A stretch of DNA of 64,000 nt, taken from positions 19,467 to 83,466 of the forward strand of contig CANHCQ010000005.1 of the NCBI GenBank assembly GCA_947459215.1. Reading direction: 5' to 3'. This DNA comes from Phycisphaerales bacterium (GTDB lineage: Bacteria > Planctomycetota > Phycisphaerae > Phycisphaerales > UBA1924). Positions 7,220-15,179 of the stretch are shown in pieces. Position 1 is the first letter of the stretch. Each line of letters opens with the position of its first letter. Made by a program: the position numbers and the translations under genes. The notes beneath the pieces are model-generated. The model had not been told where the DNA came from. It saw only the letters and a list, made by a program, of their open reading frames with translations, and ran no database searches.

Positions 7220-7840
7220 TTACGAATCGTGCGACACTCTGCACACCGTCGATCGTCCCGAGCTCCGGATCTCGATCTCGCGCAGTTCCGCGATATCAGC
7301 CGAAAGGTACAGCACGCCGCTGAAAACCGGATCATCGGTCGGCACGGTGACGGACTCTCCGTTTCTCACGATTGCCAGCAGGACGCCTCGGTCCAGCGAC
7401 GGGTTCTGAGTCGGCGAGAACGTGTGCTTAGCGTGGAATTCGACGCGACCAATCGACTTTCCCGTTGCATCGCGGAACGACAGCTGCGGCAACTCGAATC
7501 CCGCCAGACCATCCCACCATGTAGCGTACAGGCATGGCCACGGATCTTTCTGGCGCCGCGAAACGCGAGCCTCACAGAAGAGAAAGACACCTTCAGCGTT
7601 GGACTCCTCCATCGCTTTGCGTGCATGCGACCACCGCTCGAGCACGTTCGTTGGAACGCCCGCCTCTTGTGCTCGCGACAATCTGATGTCGAGCAAGCGA
7701 AGCGATTCCAGCGCCAGAACAGAAGCACTCGGCGGCAAGCCGGTTGAAACGTCCGTTCGACGCGCAAGCGAGATAGCGAAGAAGATGATTGCGATCGCGC
7801 CAACGGCAAGTACTGGCAGAGCAAGAGGTCCCGATCGCAT
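7220..7840 (-). CDS. Membrane-anchored protein of unknown function
   Basis: 206 residues with one N-terminal hydrophobic anchor (LALPVLAVGAIAIIFFAISL, about 5-24) and the rest probably extracytoplasmic. Features are an alpha-helical stretch (ALESLRLLDIRLSRAQEAGV, WSHARKAMEESNAEG) and a beta-rich second half with DPWPCLYATWWDG and SIGRVEFHAKHTF. It resembles no family I can name. It is convergent with pdhC across the palindrome cluster and divergent from the PEP-CTERM gene at 8298. Codon use looks like a real gene, but start and function are uncertain. Confidence 0.55.
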   Translation of the reverse strand: MRSGPLALPVLAVGAIAIIFFAISLARRTDVSTGLPPSASVLALESLRLLDIRLSRAQEAGVPTNVLERWSHARKAMEESNAEGVFLFCEARVSRRQKDPWPCLYATWWDGLAGFELPQLSFRDATGKSIGRVEFHAKHTFSPTQNPSLDRGVLLAIVRNGESVTVPTDDPVFSGVLYLSADIAELREIEIRSSGRSTVCRVSHDS

Positions 7841-8297
7841 CGTGGATTATTGGAAGGTGCCCCTTCTCGCTGCCGGGAGGCATCTGGCCCGACCACGCTG
7901 TGATGTGCCACAATTCCCCGCGACTTCGAAGGGCTTATCGTCGTCGGCCTCGCATTCGCATCCTATCCACCCCGCATGTCCGTGCTCGCCAAAGCACGAA
8001 CTCGGCGTCCGATCAGGCCAAGGTCGTTGCAACCAACATCCGATCATTCGCCACGAAGTTCGGGAAGAACTCCGCTTCGTCACCCGAAGCACCGGACCGA
8101 GAATGTCATGCGTCGGGCAATCTCGCGGCCTTTTCCGTTTATGCAGGGCTGAAGTGAGGCTCTGGTCGTCAATGCCACCGAAACAACGGCAACATTCCTG
8201 AGATATGGCATGTTTTCAAGGAACGGCACGAGCAACCGGAGCCCACTGTGGACGGATTCATGCCGTTGGTCGGGATGTGGAGGTGCATGTGGGAGCA
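7841..8297. other. Intergenic region without a recognisable gene
   Basis: This divergent region lies between the membrane protein read leftward from 7840 and the PEP-CTERM gene read rightward from 8298. Several frames are open on both strands, but none has a recognisable domain or a convincing start. Promoters for both flanking genes should be here; I could not identify clear hexamers. Confidence 0.4.
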
Positions 8298-9017
8298 ATG
8301 CGAAGCATTCAGATGATCGCGTCCGTCGCGGCAGGCATGTGGGTCGCCTCCGGCGCGGGAGCCAGCGTGATCTACAGCGCGGCGTCCGATTTCAACGCGA
8401 CACAAGGCGGCACCAACGGCTTGTGGCAGTACGGACAGCTTTCCGGCGTCGGAGGCGTCTTTGCGCAGGGCACGCTTAGCGGCGGATTGTTTTCGACGAC
8501 CGGCGGAGCTTCCGTCGGGGCATCCTACATGCACTCCGGCGGGTATTTCACCGGCGTGCTCGCCAACCTTCGCTTCACCGCGCCGACCGCTGGCACGTAC
8601 GTGGCGACGTTTCAGGCCAAACTCACTGATCCGGGAAACAACCCGTACGTTGTCAGTGGTTATCCAGACTATCGGCGAGACGGCGTTCGGATGTGGTTGA
8701 ACGGCACCTTCGCGGACCTTCAAACCTGGGATCAAGCGACGTCGGCTCAGTCCTTTCAATATCGAACGGTGACCACCACGTTGGCGCTTTCCGCCGGACA
8801 GAGCATCGACTTCGCGATCGATCCCAACGGTGCCCGCGGTTTCGCCTACGGGGCCCAGGCGTCCTACGTGGGCTACAACATCTACGACTCCACGGCGTAC
8901 ACGGCGACTGTTGAATTGATTCCGTCTCCCGGCGCGTTCTGCCTTGGCGGTGCGGGAGTCTTGATTACGGGACGTCGTCGATCGGGTAAACATGCGGACG
9001 TGACGCTGCAAGCATGA
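8298..9017 (+). CDS. Exported PEP-CTERM protein
   Basis: 239 residues from the ATG at 8298, preceded by GGGAG. It has a signal peptide (MRSIQMIASVAAGMWVASGAGA), then a Gly/Thr/Ser-rich beta-sandwich-like body (TAGTYVATFQAKLTDPGN, DYRRDGVRMWLNGTF). The C-terminus is a sorting tail: IPSPGAFCLGGAGVLITG followed by RRRSGKH, that is a P-S-P motif, a hydrophobic helix and a basic end. In PEP-CTERM systems such tails are processed by exosortase and the protein ends up at the surface or in the matrix. No exosortase is in the window. The 14-residue extension after RRR is longer than usual. Confidence 0.75.
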   Translation: MRSIQMIASVAAGMWVASGAGASVIYSAASDFNATQGGTNGLWQYGQLSGVGGVFAQGTLSGGLFSTTGGASVGASYMHSGGYFTGVLANLRFTAPTAGTYVATFQAKLTDPGNNPYVVSGYPDYRRDGVRMWLNGTFADLQTWDQATSAQSFQYRTVTTTLALSAGQSIDFAIDPNGARGFAYGAQASYVGYNIYDSTAYTATVELIPSPGAFCLGGAGVLITGRRRSGKHADVTLQA

Positions 9018-9057
9018 AAGTGTTGTCAATAAAGCGGTGTTCTTTCGGAGATGCCGT

Positions 9058-9086
9058 TTGCTCCGATTGTGAGAATCCGCTAAAAT
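9058..9086 (+). promoter_or_regulatory. Sigma-70 type promoter for the second PEP-CTERM gene
   Basis: TTGCTC (9058-9063), a 17-nt spacer, and TAAAAT (9081-9086). The start codon at 9162 lies about 70 nt downstream of the expected start site. The leader contains a small hairpin (GGGCTTTGGCCC) and a GGGAGATAAAGAG ribosome-binding region. Confidence 0.55.
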
Positions 9087-9161
9087 GCTGGTTGCCAATT
9101 CACGTGTTTGTATTTTGTAGGGATACAGCAGTGGGCTTTGGCCCTTCTGGGAGATAAAGAG

Positions 9162-9932
9162 ATGAATCGTACGTTGTGGGCGTTTGCTGCTGGCGTTGCC
9201 GCGGCCGGGACCTTGGCTTCTGCCTCGATCATCGACGGCAGCTTTGAGAATCAGGCAGTTCTCCAGAACAACCCCTACGTGCTTCAGCCGAACGGCGAGA
9301 AGTGGGGCGCCAGCTGGGGCGGTTCGGACTGGGGCTGGAGTTCGTGGCAGGGTAACTTCTCGGGCGCATGGGTCGGTGGTGCGATCGCACGCACCGAAGA
9401 CTTTGCCGCCGGCTGGAAGTGGGCCCACACGGGTGATGTGTTCGGCATCATCAAGGACCGCCAGACGATGTCGCAGACCTTCACCGCCGCGGATAGCGGC
9501 GTTGGAACGCTGTCGTGGTACGACGCCAACCGTGCTTCGTGGCGCGAGCACGATTGGTTCGGCCGTCCGAACGATTACAGTGTGACGATTACCGATTCGC
9601 TGGGCAACGTTCAGACAATCGGCAACTACATCAGCGAAGTGGCCGGTGGCAACTCGTATTCGGGTTCCGGATCCGGCTGGTGGACGACCGAGGGCAAGAG
9701 CACTTGGTTCGCCAAGAGTGGCACGGGCTTCACGCTGGTCGCTGGCATGTCGTACACGCTGAGCTTCAACAGCCTCAGCCCGTACATTTATGACAGCAAC
9801 GGCAACATCACCGGCGTGGATGATCGGACCACGTTCCTGGATGACATCAGCCTGACCGTGCAGATTCCCGCCCCGGGCAGCGTTGCGATGCTCGCCATTG
9901 GCGGAGTGCTGGTCGCGCGACGCCGCCGCTAA
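9162..9932 (+). CDS. Exported PEP-CTERM protein
   Basis: 256 residues. The start at 9162 follows GGGAGATAAAGAG and gives a clean signal peptide (MNRTLWAFAAGVAAAGTLAS). The body begins with IIDGSFENQ, typical of carbohydrate-binding-like beta-sandwich surface proteins of this group, and is rich in Trp and Gly (SWGGSDWGWSSWQGNFSG). The tail IPAPGSVAMLAIGGVLVA plus RRRR is a textbook planctomycete PEP-CTERM signal. It is a surface or matrix protein of unknown ligand. It has its own promoter (9058-9086) and terminator (9967-9990), so it is probably monocistronic and well expressed. Confidence 0.82.
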   Translation: MNRTLWAFAAGVAAAGTLASASIIDGSFENQAVLQNNPYVLQPNGEKWGASWGGSDWGWSSWQGNFSGAWVGGAIARTEDFAAGWKWAHTGDVFGIIKDRQTMSQTFTAADSGVGTLSWYDANRASWREHDWFGRPNDYSVTITDSLGNVQTIGNYISEVAGGNSYSGSGSGWWTTEGKSTWFAKSGTGFTLVAGMSYTLSFNSLSPYIYDSNGNITGVDDRTTFLDDISLTVQIPAPGSVAMLAIGGVLVARRRR

Positions 9933-9966
9933 ATGTGAACTCGCGACATTGCTGAATGGTTCATAC

Positions 9967-9990
9967 AAGCCCGCCGCAAGGCGGGTTTTT
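9967..9990 (+). terminator. Rho-independent terminator
   Basis: AAGCCCGCC-GCAA-GGCGGG followed by TTTTT, with a stable GC stem (9970-9975 with 9980-9985). It lies 35 nt after the PEP-CTERM stop codon. Confidence 0.85.
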
Positions 9991-10220
9991 ACATGGCGGC
10001 TCGCCAGCCGTGCGGGCATGTGGCAGGGCCCCGCCGCTTGTATGCACGCCGGAACATGATCATGGCCTCATCGGCAGGTGGGACCACCGGTGCGCCGCCG
10101 CTCGCTGCGTTGACCGAGCGGTGCTTTAAGCAACGGATCCCGGGTCGCACCACGCGTGCCGAGCCACGAGCGGGTGGCCCGGCCAAGCGTTTGTGTGTGG
10201 GCCGAGGTTGGTGCCGCTCC

Positions 10221-10260
10221 CGCGCACACCGCCGTCGTTGCGCGCACACCTCCGTCGTTG
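10221..10260. repeat. Two tandem copies of a 20-bp unit
   Basis: The unit CGCGCACACCGCCGTCGTTG (10221-10240) is repeated immediately with one change (G to T) at 10241-10260. A third partial copy is suggested by CGTCGCTCGTC after it. Confidence 0.85.
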
Positions 10261-10315
10261 CGTCGCTCGTCCATCTCTGAATGTCGCCGCGTAACCTCAG
10301 ACTCCTCAGGCCTTT

Positions 10316-10358
10316 CCACTCCGTCTCTTCGTCTCTACGTCTCTCCGTCTCTTCCCCC
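10316..10358 (+). repeat. Dispersed octamer repeat tract, four NCGTCTCT units
   Basis: After CCACT come four 8-bp units: CCGTCTCT, TCGTCTCT, ACGTCTCT, CCGTCTCT, then TCCCCC. The reverse complement of 21453-21490 has the same start, order and end but lacks the ACGTCTCT unit. It is therefore a dispersed family whose copies differ by whole octamers. Confidence 0.8.
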
Positions 10359-10488
10359 TTGAATCACCCCCATCAACCTGCGAAACTCCCCGCGCCGCTC
10401 ACCCGACCGTGAAATCGGGCGAGCCGCTGGGGGAATCCGCATCGAACCGCGCACCACATTTGACCCACCCGACGAGAAGCTCCCCGCG

Positions 10489-11157
10489 GTGCTCGAGATC
10501 CTCCAGCGCCCCGACTTCACCCTCGAGATGTGCGCCGACGAGTTCCAGGTGACGCTCCCCGCCCTCTGCGCCTTCCTCACCTCCGACCGCGGCCTCCTCC
10601 TCCTCGCCCACACCGAACTCGCCCAAGCCATCCACATCCGCGCGATTGCCATCGCCCAGCTCCCCCGCGTCATCGATGCGATGAAGTACTCGCTCGAGGA
10701 CTTCGCCCACACCTGCCGCAACGTCCCCATCAACCCCAAGAGCATGCAAGCCCTCGAGTTCGTCGAACGCGCCAAAGACACCGCCAGACGCAACGGCCAA
10801 CTCCTCCTCCGCCTCGCCCACTTCACCCCCCGCCCCCTGCGTGCCTACGCGCCGCCCGCGCCTCCTCTCCCCGCCCCGCGGGGAGAGGACCGCTTGGCCA
10901 CAGGCCAAGCCACATGTCGAGCAACTGAGGGGAACGAGACTCACCTGAACACCCACGCGGTCCAGTCCACCACCGCCGCAGCACCGCCTACCCAGCCAAA
11001 CCCCACGCGCAAGCGTGCGGCCACCCCCGCCCCCACAGCACTCCAGACCCTCGACAACCCACCGCCCACCGCCTCCACAACCCGGCGTGAGCGTGCAGCT
11101 CCCGTCATGCCACGCTTCGTAATGCCCGTCCCCGCTCCCCCGCGCCCGTCCGCCTGA
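10489..11157 (+). CDS. Hypothetical protein with helical N-terminal domain and Pro-rich tail
   Basis: 222 residues from a GTG at 10489. The same frame is open back to 10363 without ATG, so the true start may be earlier; the upstream codons read TTFDPPDEKLPAVLEILQRP. The first 110 residues look like a compact helical domain (LQRPDFTLEMCADEFQVTLP, SLEDFAHTCRNVPINPKSMQ), perhaps HTH-like. The second half is low-complexity Pro/Thr/Ala and Arg, and includes a translated pair of palindromes (10864-10909). The tail may be spurious extension through repeats. I do not recognise the family with certainty; similar helical modules occur in Phycisphaerae proteins. Confidence 0.55.
   Translation: MLEILQRPDFTLEMCADEFQVTLPALCAFLTSDRGLLLLAHTELAQAIHIRAIAIAQLPRVIDAMKYSLEDFAHTCRNVPINPKSMQALEFVERAKDTARRNGQLLLRLAHFTPRPLRAYAPPAPPLPAPRGEDRLATGQATCRATEGNETHLNTHAVQSTTAAAPPTQPNPTRKRAATPAPTALQTLDNPPPTASTTRRERAAPVMPRFVMPVPAPPRPSA
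10864..10909. repeat. Two palindromes within a coding region
   Basis: CCTCTCCCCG (10864-10873) pairs with CGGGGAGAGG (10879-10888), and CTTGGCC (10893-10899) pairs with GGCCAAG (10903-10909). The first is of the same type as the palindrome inside pdhC (6105). Both fall where the encoded protein changes from a structured domain to a Pro-rich tail. Confidence 0.65.
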
Positions 11158-11287
11158 CCTGCAACGCGAGCTCGACGCATCACACCGCAGCCCTTCGCGT
11201 TGCGAGAACATCTCCATGCGCTCCGCAACACCGCAGAACCAATCACGCCGCCGAACGTCTGATCATCACAACCCCAGGAGTCCGCAC

Positions 11288-11728
11288 GTGGCACTGATCC
11301 GTCTGATGATCGTGGTTTGTGTGCTCGCGGCGTCGCTCGCCGGCTGCCGCACCGGGCAAGCCCACGACCCCGCCGCTCCGTCTCGCGCCGTCGAATGGAC
11401 CTTCCTGAAGGCCAAACCCGGCAAACGCGACGCCCTTCGTGCGTTCATCATCGCGAACTGGTTCGCCATGGACGAGCGTGCGGTCCGTGAAGGGCTTATG
11501 CGGTCCTATCGGCTGCTCGACACCCGCACAGACGACGGCCCGTGGGACCTCGCCGTCGAAGTCGAATACCACGACGAACGCGGATACGACGGCATCAAGG
11601 ATCGCTTTGAGACAATCCGCGCGGAGCATGTGGTCCAGCCTATCGAAGGGCTCCTGCTGCGCGATCTCGGTGCCGTCGTCGGTTCGCGACGACTGTTCCC
11701 GGCGACTCACGGTTGTCCCCTCCGGTAG
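11288..11728 (+). CDS. Small lipoprotein with a dimeric alpha/beta-barrel-like domain
   Basis: 146 residues. The start is GTG at 11288, chosen because CCAGGAG lies 7 nt upstream and because it gives a lipoprotein signal (LMIVVCVLAASLAGC, Cys at about residue 20). The domain after it (VEWTFLKAKPGKRDALRAFI, then GPWDLAVEVEYHDERGYDGI and FETIRAEH) has the strand-helix pattern of antibiotic-biosynthesis monooxygenase or EthD-like ferredoxin folds. No catalytic residues can be assigned. It lies 9 nt before the DinB-like gene and probably shares a transcript with it. Confidence 0.6.
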   Translation: MALIRLMIVVCVLAASLAGCRTGQAHDPAAPSRAVEWTFLKAKPGKRDALRAFIIANWFAMDERAVREGLMRSYRLLDTRTDDGPWDLAVEVEYHDERGYDGIKDRFETIRAEHVVQPIEGLLLRDLGAVVGSRRLFPATHGCPLR

Positions 11729-11737
11729 GCTCATGCC

Positions 11738-12229
11738 ATGGAACTCCTCGAAGCCCTGCGATTCCAGCTCGACACCTGCTTCAACGGCACCGGCTGGCAC
11801 GGCCCCACGCTGATCGGCTCGCTCCGGGGCGTCACGCCCGCGGAAGCGCTCCGCAAGCCCAGGGGGAGCAAGCACTGTCTCTGGGATCTGCTGCTGCACA
11901 CGACATACTGGAAATACACCATGCTCGTCCGTCTCGGTGTCGCCGAGCCGCACACCTTCCCCCGCTCGCCCAGCAACTGGCCACGGACGCCCGATTCCAG
12001 GACGCCGGCGAAGGAACTGATGAAGCGATGGAAGGCCGATCTCAAGCTCGCGCGTGAGACCCACAAGGCGGTCGTGCAAGCCATGCTGCGGCTCGATCCC
12101 GCGACGCTGCACCAGATCCCCCCGGGCGGCAAGCGAGCCACGCGCTGGATCCTGCTGACCGGCATCGCCGCCCATGATGTCTACCACGCCGGCCAGTGCC
12201 AGCTCATCAAGAAAATGATCAGGAGATGA
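11738..12229 (+). CDS. DinB/YfiT-family protein
   Basis: 163 residues forming the four-helix DinB-like fold. The metal ligands are visible as the family's three-His pattern: His in LWDLLLHTTYWKY (about 50) and both His in AAHDVYHAGQCQLIKK (about 145-150). These proteins are often bacillithiol or other thiol transferases or uncharacterised metalloenzymes; the name DinB here does not mean DNA polymerase IV. It overlaps the LacI-type regulator (ATGA at 12226), suggesting coupled expression. Confidence 0.75.
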   Translation: MELLEALRFQLDTCFNGTGWHGPTLIGSLRGVTPAEALRKPRGSKHCLWDLLLHTTYWKYTMLVRLGVAEPHTFPRSPSNWPRTPDSRTPAKELMKRWKADLKLARETHKAVVQAMLRLDPATLHQIPPGGKRATRWILLTGIAAHDVYHAGQCQLIKKMIRR

Positions 12230-13314
12230 AGATCCGCTACCCTCCCGACGCGGGCTCGGACCTACTCCCTACGCTGTTTCTCGTGCCTACCGACGACCAT
12301 TCCAATTCCGCCGTTTCCATCCGCGTCGTGGCCGCCACGGCGGGTGTTTCCATCGCGACCGTCAGCCGCGTGATCAACGACTCGCCCGCCGTCGCGCCCG
12401 CGACGGCGGCCAAGGTCCGCGAGGTCATCAATCGGCTCGGCTACGTGCCCAACCCGATGGCCAAGGCGTTCTCGTCACGCGAGAGCCACATCATCGGCCT
12501 GGCCTTGCCCCGCTTCCACGGCGAGTTCATGTCATGGCTGCTGGACGGCGCCGACGAAGAAGCGACGCGGCTGGGTTACCACCTGATGATGACGACGATC
12601 GCCAAGAGCGACGACGGGACGGTGCGGAGCCACATTGTCGGTTCACTGCTGATCGACGCACTGCTGGTGGTCATCACCGAGCAAGACGATCCGATCACCG
12701 AGGATGTGCTCGCTTCGGGCGTGCCGACCGTGGTTCTGGACACCGACCTGTCGGCCCAGGGGCTCGACAGCGTGGTGCTGGACAACGAGAAGGGAACGCG
12801 CGAGGCGGTGGATCACTTGCTGCGGTGGGTGGAGCCCTCGTCGCTGTATTTCGCGGGTGGGCCGGCCACGAACTTCGACACGCAGCAGCGGGCGAAGGCG
12901 TTCGCCGCGGCGCTCGAGGCGCGGGGTGTGACGCCCGCGCCGGGACAGATCGAGATGGGCGACTACTCGCTGGAGTGGGGCAAGGAGTGGGCGCTCCGCA
13001 TGTCGCGCAAGGGCAAACTGGCGGGTGCAGTGCTGGCAGCGAACGACAAGATTGCCTGCGGCATCATGCATGCGGCGGCGGATCTCAAGGTGTTGGTGCC
13101 GGATCAATTGCGGGTGGTAGGGTTCAACGACTCGCAGATCTCACGGCTGGTCCGCCCGCGGCTTTCGACGGTGTCGCTGCCAATGGCCGAACTCGGCGCG
13201 CTGGCGGTGCGAACGCTGGTGCGTCGCATCGAGCAGCCAAACGCTGAGCCGCACTGCGTGAAGCTTCCGACGAAGCTGCTCATCCGTGAGAGCAGCACGG
13301 CGGTGCATTTCTGA
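12226..13314 (+). CDS. LacI-family transcriptional regulator
   Basis: 362 residues from the ATG at 12226, which overlaps the previous stop and follows CAGGAG. A GTG at 12283 would remove 19 non-conserved residues and may be the functional start. The helix-turn-helix is VVAATAGVSIATVSRVINDS followed by the hinge helix (YVPNPMAKAFSSRES). The periplasmic-binding-protein-like effector domain contains FHGEFMSWLLDGADEEATRL, VVLDTDL and LRVVGFNDSQISRLVRPRLS, all typical. The ligand is probably a sugar or related small molecule, but no sugar genes adjoin it, so the target is unknown. Confidence 0.88.
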   Translation: MKIRYPPDAGSDLLPTLFLVPTDDHSNSAVSIRVVAATAGVSIATVSRVINDSPAVAPATAAKVREVINRLGYVPNPMAKAFSSRESHIIGLALPRFHGEFMSWLLDGADEEATRLGYHLMMTTIAKSDDGTVRSHIVGSLLIDALLVVITEQDDPITEDVLASGVPTVVLDTDLSAQGLDSVVLDNEKGTREAVDHLLRWVEPSSLYFAGGPATNFDTQQRAKAFAAALEARGVTPAPGQIEMGDYSLEWGKEWALRMSRKGKLAGAVLAANDKIACGIMHAAADLKVLVPDQLRVVGFNDSQISRLVRPRLSTVSLPMAELGALAVRTLVRRIEQPNAEPHCVKLPTKLLIRESSTAVHF

Positions 13315-13424
13315 TCCGCTGATGCTTGTACGAGGAGGCGAACCGGCGGCGCTGTCCGGCTGCCCCAAACGCCGCCCCGCTTTACGGGGCGGGGAGGCGC
13401 GAGCACACCGCTCGGATGCTGTCT

Positions 13425-14675
13425 TTACGCCTTGGCCTGCTGCTTCGACGGGAGGAGAATCGACAGAACGGTTGCCGCGGCGAGTGTGCCGACGACGGCG
13501 ATGAGCGACACGGTCGTGTCGATCTTGATCGGCTTGCCGTTCTCCAGGCCGATCACGCTGAGATACGGCGGGACTGAGAGCAGCAGCAGCTTCACGCCGA
13601 CGAAGGCCAGGATGAGGATGAGCGCGGGCTTGAGGAAGCGGAACTTCATGATGAGGGCGGCGAGGCAGAAGTAGAGCGCTCGGAGGCCCAGAATCGCGAA
13701 GATGTTGCTCGTGAAGACGATGAACGGATCGGGGGTGATGGCGAAGATCGCGGGGATGGAGTCGACCGCGAACACGAGGTCGGTGATCTCGACCAGGATG
13801 AGAGCCAGGAACAGAGGGGTGATAGACCACTTGGCCGAAAGCGATCCGGCGGGCGGCGGATCCATCACTTCCTTGCCCGTCTTGGGATCGCGGGAATAGG
13901 TGGGCTTCAGGGTTCGCTTGGTGAAGAAGCGCTGCCCGTCGAAGAACTCGGTGACGGGATAGAACTTCTTGATGACCTTGACGACGACGTTTTGGCTCGG
14001 GTCGTCATTGCCCTTGATGATGGCCATCTTGAGGGCGGTGAGGATAAGGAAGCCGCCGAAGATGATCAGGATCCACTGATAGTTCATGATCAGTTCGGCC
14101 CCGAGGAAGATCATGCCGCCGCGCATGATGAGCGCGCCGATGATGCCCCAGAACAGAACGCGGTGCTGGTACTTGGCGGGAATGGCGAAGAAGGAGAAGA
14201 TGAGGGCGATGACGAAAATGTTGTCCATCGCCAGGGACTTCTCGACGACGTAGCCGACGAGGTACTGCTTGGCAGCATCGACGCCGCTGACGACGCCGCT
14301 AGTGATGATGGCCCCGCCGGCGGCGATGGCCTCGGAGGAGTTGTAGCGGGGTGTGTTGGCGTCGCCCAGGCCCAACCACTTGGCGTCATAGGCCCAGTAG
14401 ACGAATCCGGCGAAGGCGATGCCGCAGGAGAGCCAGATGACCGACCAGGTGGCGGCTTCCTTCATGGAGACCTCGTGGGCCTCTCGATGGAAGACGCCCA
14501 GGTCGAGGGCGAGGAAGAAAACCACGAGGCCGATGAAGGCGACATAGGCCCAGATCTTGACGCTGGACGCGGCGGGCGCGACGGCGTTCGCGGCGTCGTT
14601 GGCGACGGCGGTCACGGCGTTGGCCGCGGCGGGAACGTCGGTCGTGGCAAGGAGCGTGAGAATGGAATCGAGCAT
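13425..14675 (-). CDS. TerC-family integral membrane protein
   Basis: 416 residues from the ATG at 14675. It has about nine hydrophobic segments and the family signature acids in membrane helices: ALDLGVFHRE, EKSLAMDNIFVIALIFSFF and LVEITDLVFAVDSIPAIFAI. TerC/Alx/MeeF proteins export Mn2+ or help metalate exported enzymes. The upstream leader contains a yybP-ykoY-type manganese riboswitch (14731-14866), which supports the metal role. A cytoplasmic loop of about 70 residues with KKFYPVTEFFDGQRFFTKR and MDPPPAGS is typical of the longer TerC branch. It lies downstream of rpoD, separated by 500 bp that includes the riboswitch, so it has its own control. Confidence 0.9.
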   Translation of the reverse strand: MLDSILTLLATTDVPAAANAVTAVANDAANAVAPAASSVKIWAYVAFIGLVVFFLALDLGVFHREAHEVSMKEAATWSVIWLSCGIAFAGFVYWAYDAKWLGLGDANTPRYNSSEAIAAGGAIITSGVVSGVDAAKQYLVGYVVEKSLAMDNIFVIALIFSFFAIPAKYQHRVLFWGIIGALIMRGGMIFLGAELIMNYQWILIIFGGFLILTALKMAIIKGNDDPSQNVVVKVIKKFYPVTEFFDGQRFFTKRTLKPTYSRDPKTGKEVMDPPPAGSLSAKWSITPLFLALILVEITDLVFAVDSIPAIFAITPDPFIVFTSNIFAILGLRALYFCLAALIMKFRFLKPALILILAFVGVKLLLLSVPPYLSVIGLENGKPIKIDTTVSLIAVVGTLAAATVLSILLPSKQQAKA

Positions 14676-14730
14676 CGGGAGAGCCTTTCGAGCAAGCAAA
14701 CCACCGGCGGGCCGAATCTTCGGCATTCCA

Positions 14731-14866
14731 GATCCGTGGTCTTGCACAATGCGGTTGGACGCACGCGTTGGGCGGAGGGTATTCGTCGGCTGTTCACCCG
14801 ACGCGGCCTCGTGCTGACGCCCGGACGCTCCCGCGGTCAGGCGGGTGGCTACTCCCCAGGGAGATC
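14731..14866 (-). promoter_or_regulatory. yybP-ykoY manganese riboswitch candidate ahead of terC
   Basis: On the minus strand the leader contains the family's conserved L1 sequence GGGGAGTAGCC (14857-14847), a second conserved-loop-like GCGTCAGCAC (14820-14811; consensus resembles CGUCAACAU), and GCAAGACC (about 14745-14738) at the 3' side of the closing helix. The outer helix can pair GATCTCCCTGG with CCACGGATC, with two small irregularities. Spacing and order match the class, and the downstream gene is TerC, its most typical target. A further hairpin GCCGAA-GA-TTCGGC lies between the aptamer and the start codon and could serve as expression platform. In known members Mn2+ binding raises expression. 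Confidence 0.75.
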
Positions 14867-14955
14867 ATCGGCGATCGCCGACGGGCAGACGATACCGCTT
14901 CGGCGGCGGATATCAAGCCGGTCGCACGGAAAACACGACGGGCGGAGGGTGCGGT

Positions 14956-14984
14956 GGGGTTGTTGGGGTTGGTGGGGGGGGTGG
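14956..14984 (+). other. G-tract cluster (possible G-quadruplex)
   Basis: GGGG (14956-14959), GGGG (14965-14968) and a run of eight G (14974-14981), with 5-nt loops. This lies in the rpoD-terC gap, on the strand opposite to both genes; their transcript carries the C-rich strand. The rest of the 312 bp between 14868 and 15179 shows no convincing gene. Confidence 0.4.
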
Positions 14985-15179
14985 CATCGATCGTCGCAAC
15001 TGGCGGAGAGGTGTATCCGCAATCGCAGCGGATCTTCTGTAGGTGAGTCCGCGTTGCCCGGACATCAGTGGGCCGTCGTCTGCCCACGTGCTGCAGTTTG
15101 CGAAACGCACCTCTCCCAGCCACTGGGGCCAGAACGGGGCGAAGGACTAGGCACAACAGAGCCGCCTGCGGACTCTGCA

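Larger units (their letters stand above)
9991..10488. other. Repeat-bearing intergenic region
   Basis: Nearly 500 bp without a convincing gene. It holds a 20-bp tandem duplication (10221-10260) and an octameric repeat tract (10316-10358). The last 125 bp stay in frame with the next coding region after a stop at 10360, so that gene may start upstream of 10489 at a non-ATG codon. Confidence 0.5.
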
